Source: Loripinus fragilis
Taxonomy: Eukaryota; Mollusca; Bivalvia; Lucinida; Lucinidae
DNA length: 64,000 nt
Reading direction: 5' to 3'
NCBI GenBank assembly: GCA_964019695.1
Contig: OZ026517.1
Coordinates: 59,919,478 to 59,983,477 of the forward strand
A model generated the notes under the pieces. The model was given only the letters and a program-made list of their open reading frames with translations. It was not told the DNA's origin and made no database searches. The translations under genes were made by a program, and so were the position numbers. Positions 62,887 through 64,000 of the stretch are shown here, in pieces; position 1 is the stretch's first letter, and every line of letters starts with the position of its first letter.

Positions 62887-64000
62887 AGTGTAGGCCGCTG
62901 TGTAATTCCGTGTGCATTTTTTGGTAAAAGTGTCAAACATACATTTTCTTGTAGGAAAATGTATTCTGTTAAAGGAAAAAGATGTTTACAATTTTTCTTT
63001 GGCGTTTTAACGTCACAGTGACGTCACAAAGTAACGTACCCATTTTTAGCTTATTTAAGGCTTGAAAGTGGAGTGTTATGAATTCCAGCAGGCATAAACA
63101 TGAACTGTTCGATCAGTTGTGGTAATTTTACTGGCGATATGTTGAATTTGGAGCATAGACATTAACTTGAAAATGATGTCTGTATATGGAAAGTGACGTC
63201 AGTACCAAAATGAAAATTCTGCGATAGTGAAAGCTCAAATAGCTAGACCCTCCACTCCACAAAGCAGGGAAAATATTGTTTACTATAATTTTCTGAAACC
63301 ATATTATATAAGATGCAAATGGCATACGTTAGCTCTCTGACCTATATTTTGGCAGGCATGTTAACAACGTTACCCTATTATAGTTTCAAATTCTATTTTT
63401 CAAATACCAAGTTATACCGAATTATTATTTATCGACATGCTGTTTGCCTTAAAACATTTTTAAATGGAGGGAACAGCCGGTATGCATTCAAACAATACAC
63501 CACCATGATGTTACAGTTATATATGTTACATTAAATGTATAACTATGTAATGCATTACTGTCACTAGACATAGGACTACCAAAATACCTTCTAGGGGGGT
63601 TTTGTACACGATAACTTTCAAAAACCACATTCTACAAATTCATTGCCACAAATTAATGAATGTTAACTCTTTAGCGGCTGGGGCGATACAACACAATAGC
63701 AAAAACTCTTATGTTACTGTAAAATAATTGGATATCTTATCTAATTACTCCTTATTCTTACATGACAATATAACCTTTTAATTGTAAACAGATGACTAGC
63801 AATATGATGTTATCAAAGTAGAAGGATCTGTTATTACGGTGACTTTACCGTTACTTTCTTTTAAATACATTTTCAAATTACAAAGTAACACTATTTAAGT
63901 TTACACTGCTAGTAGGACATGCATTGCCATTAAACTGCCATTAATTGTCTTTAAATGAAAATACCAACAACACATGGATGAATAAAAGCGTAAAATTTGA
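62887..64000. other. Non-repetitive flank without a recognisable gene
   Basis: AT-rich. No ORF above 73 codons and none recognised. Two TGACGTCA (CRE-type) octamers near 63019 and 63193 are the only sites noted. Confidence 0.6.

Noticed and set aside
63015..63200. Two TGACGTCA sites as a host promoter
   Set aside because: Only short octamers in AT-rich DNA without a gene next to them.
62887..64000. Host gene in the right flank
   Set aside because: Longest frames are 65-73 codons with no recognisable features.

Overview
The window is eukaryotic, most likely an invertebrate animal genome, and almost entirely transposable elements. I see no host protein-coding gene. The evidence is APE-type non-LTR retrotransposons with separate gag (ORF1) and pol (ORF2) frames, two tRNA-derived SINEs with target-site duplications (TSDs), and AT-rich DNA full of short-repeat tails. 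A mollusc or other marine invertebrate is plausible from the SINE core and the dispersed GATCAGG hairpins, but this is inference.

Left block (1-14434, + strand): an I-superfamily-like LINE ('CAAA-LINE': gag with three zinc knuckles; pol with APE endonuclease, RT and RNase H; 3' tail (CAAA)n). Copy A is cut by the window edge. A 5'-truncated copy (4476-4983 plus 10989-12343) is split by full-length copy B (4984-10988). Two shorter, more decayed copies (D, E) follow head to tail. A further full-length copy, F, sits at 25554-31552. B and F have intact ORFs and perfect TSDs, so this family is young.

Middle (14435-18060): no gene. It holds a possible MITE, a retroelement 3' end, scattered hairpin repeats and a complete SINE (17378-17584) whose 3' end matches that of the CAAA-LINE.

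Right block (about 18.0-62.9 kb, - strand): a head-to-tail array of at least eight units (K, L, M, N, O, P, Q, R from left to right; 5' ends to the right) of a Tx1/L1-like element. Units P and R have the order 5'UTR, ORF1 (CCHC gag), ORFX (a multi-membrane-segment protein I do not recognise), ORF2 (APE endonuclease, RT, Cys/His finger), 3'UTR. The frames touch or overlap: TAATG joins ORF1 to ORFX in R, and the ORFX stop lies inside the ORF2 start region in P and R. Units O and Q are gag-only: intact ORF1, then an amplified hairpin minisatellite and ORFX relics, with no ORF2. N+O and P+Q repeat with a period of about 13.97 kb, and the left part of R begins a third period. N carries F and a 3.8-kb deletion. 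The ~600-bp 5'UTR is nearly identical between units whose ORF1s are very different.

The most interesting candidates are the three-ORF architecture with a membrane protein, the alternation of complete and gag-only units in one tandem array, the exchange of one 5'UTR between lineages at a seam marked by a covarying inverted repeat, and the SINE/LINE pair. The last 1.1 kb (62887-64000) shows no gene.
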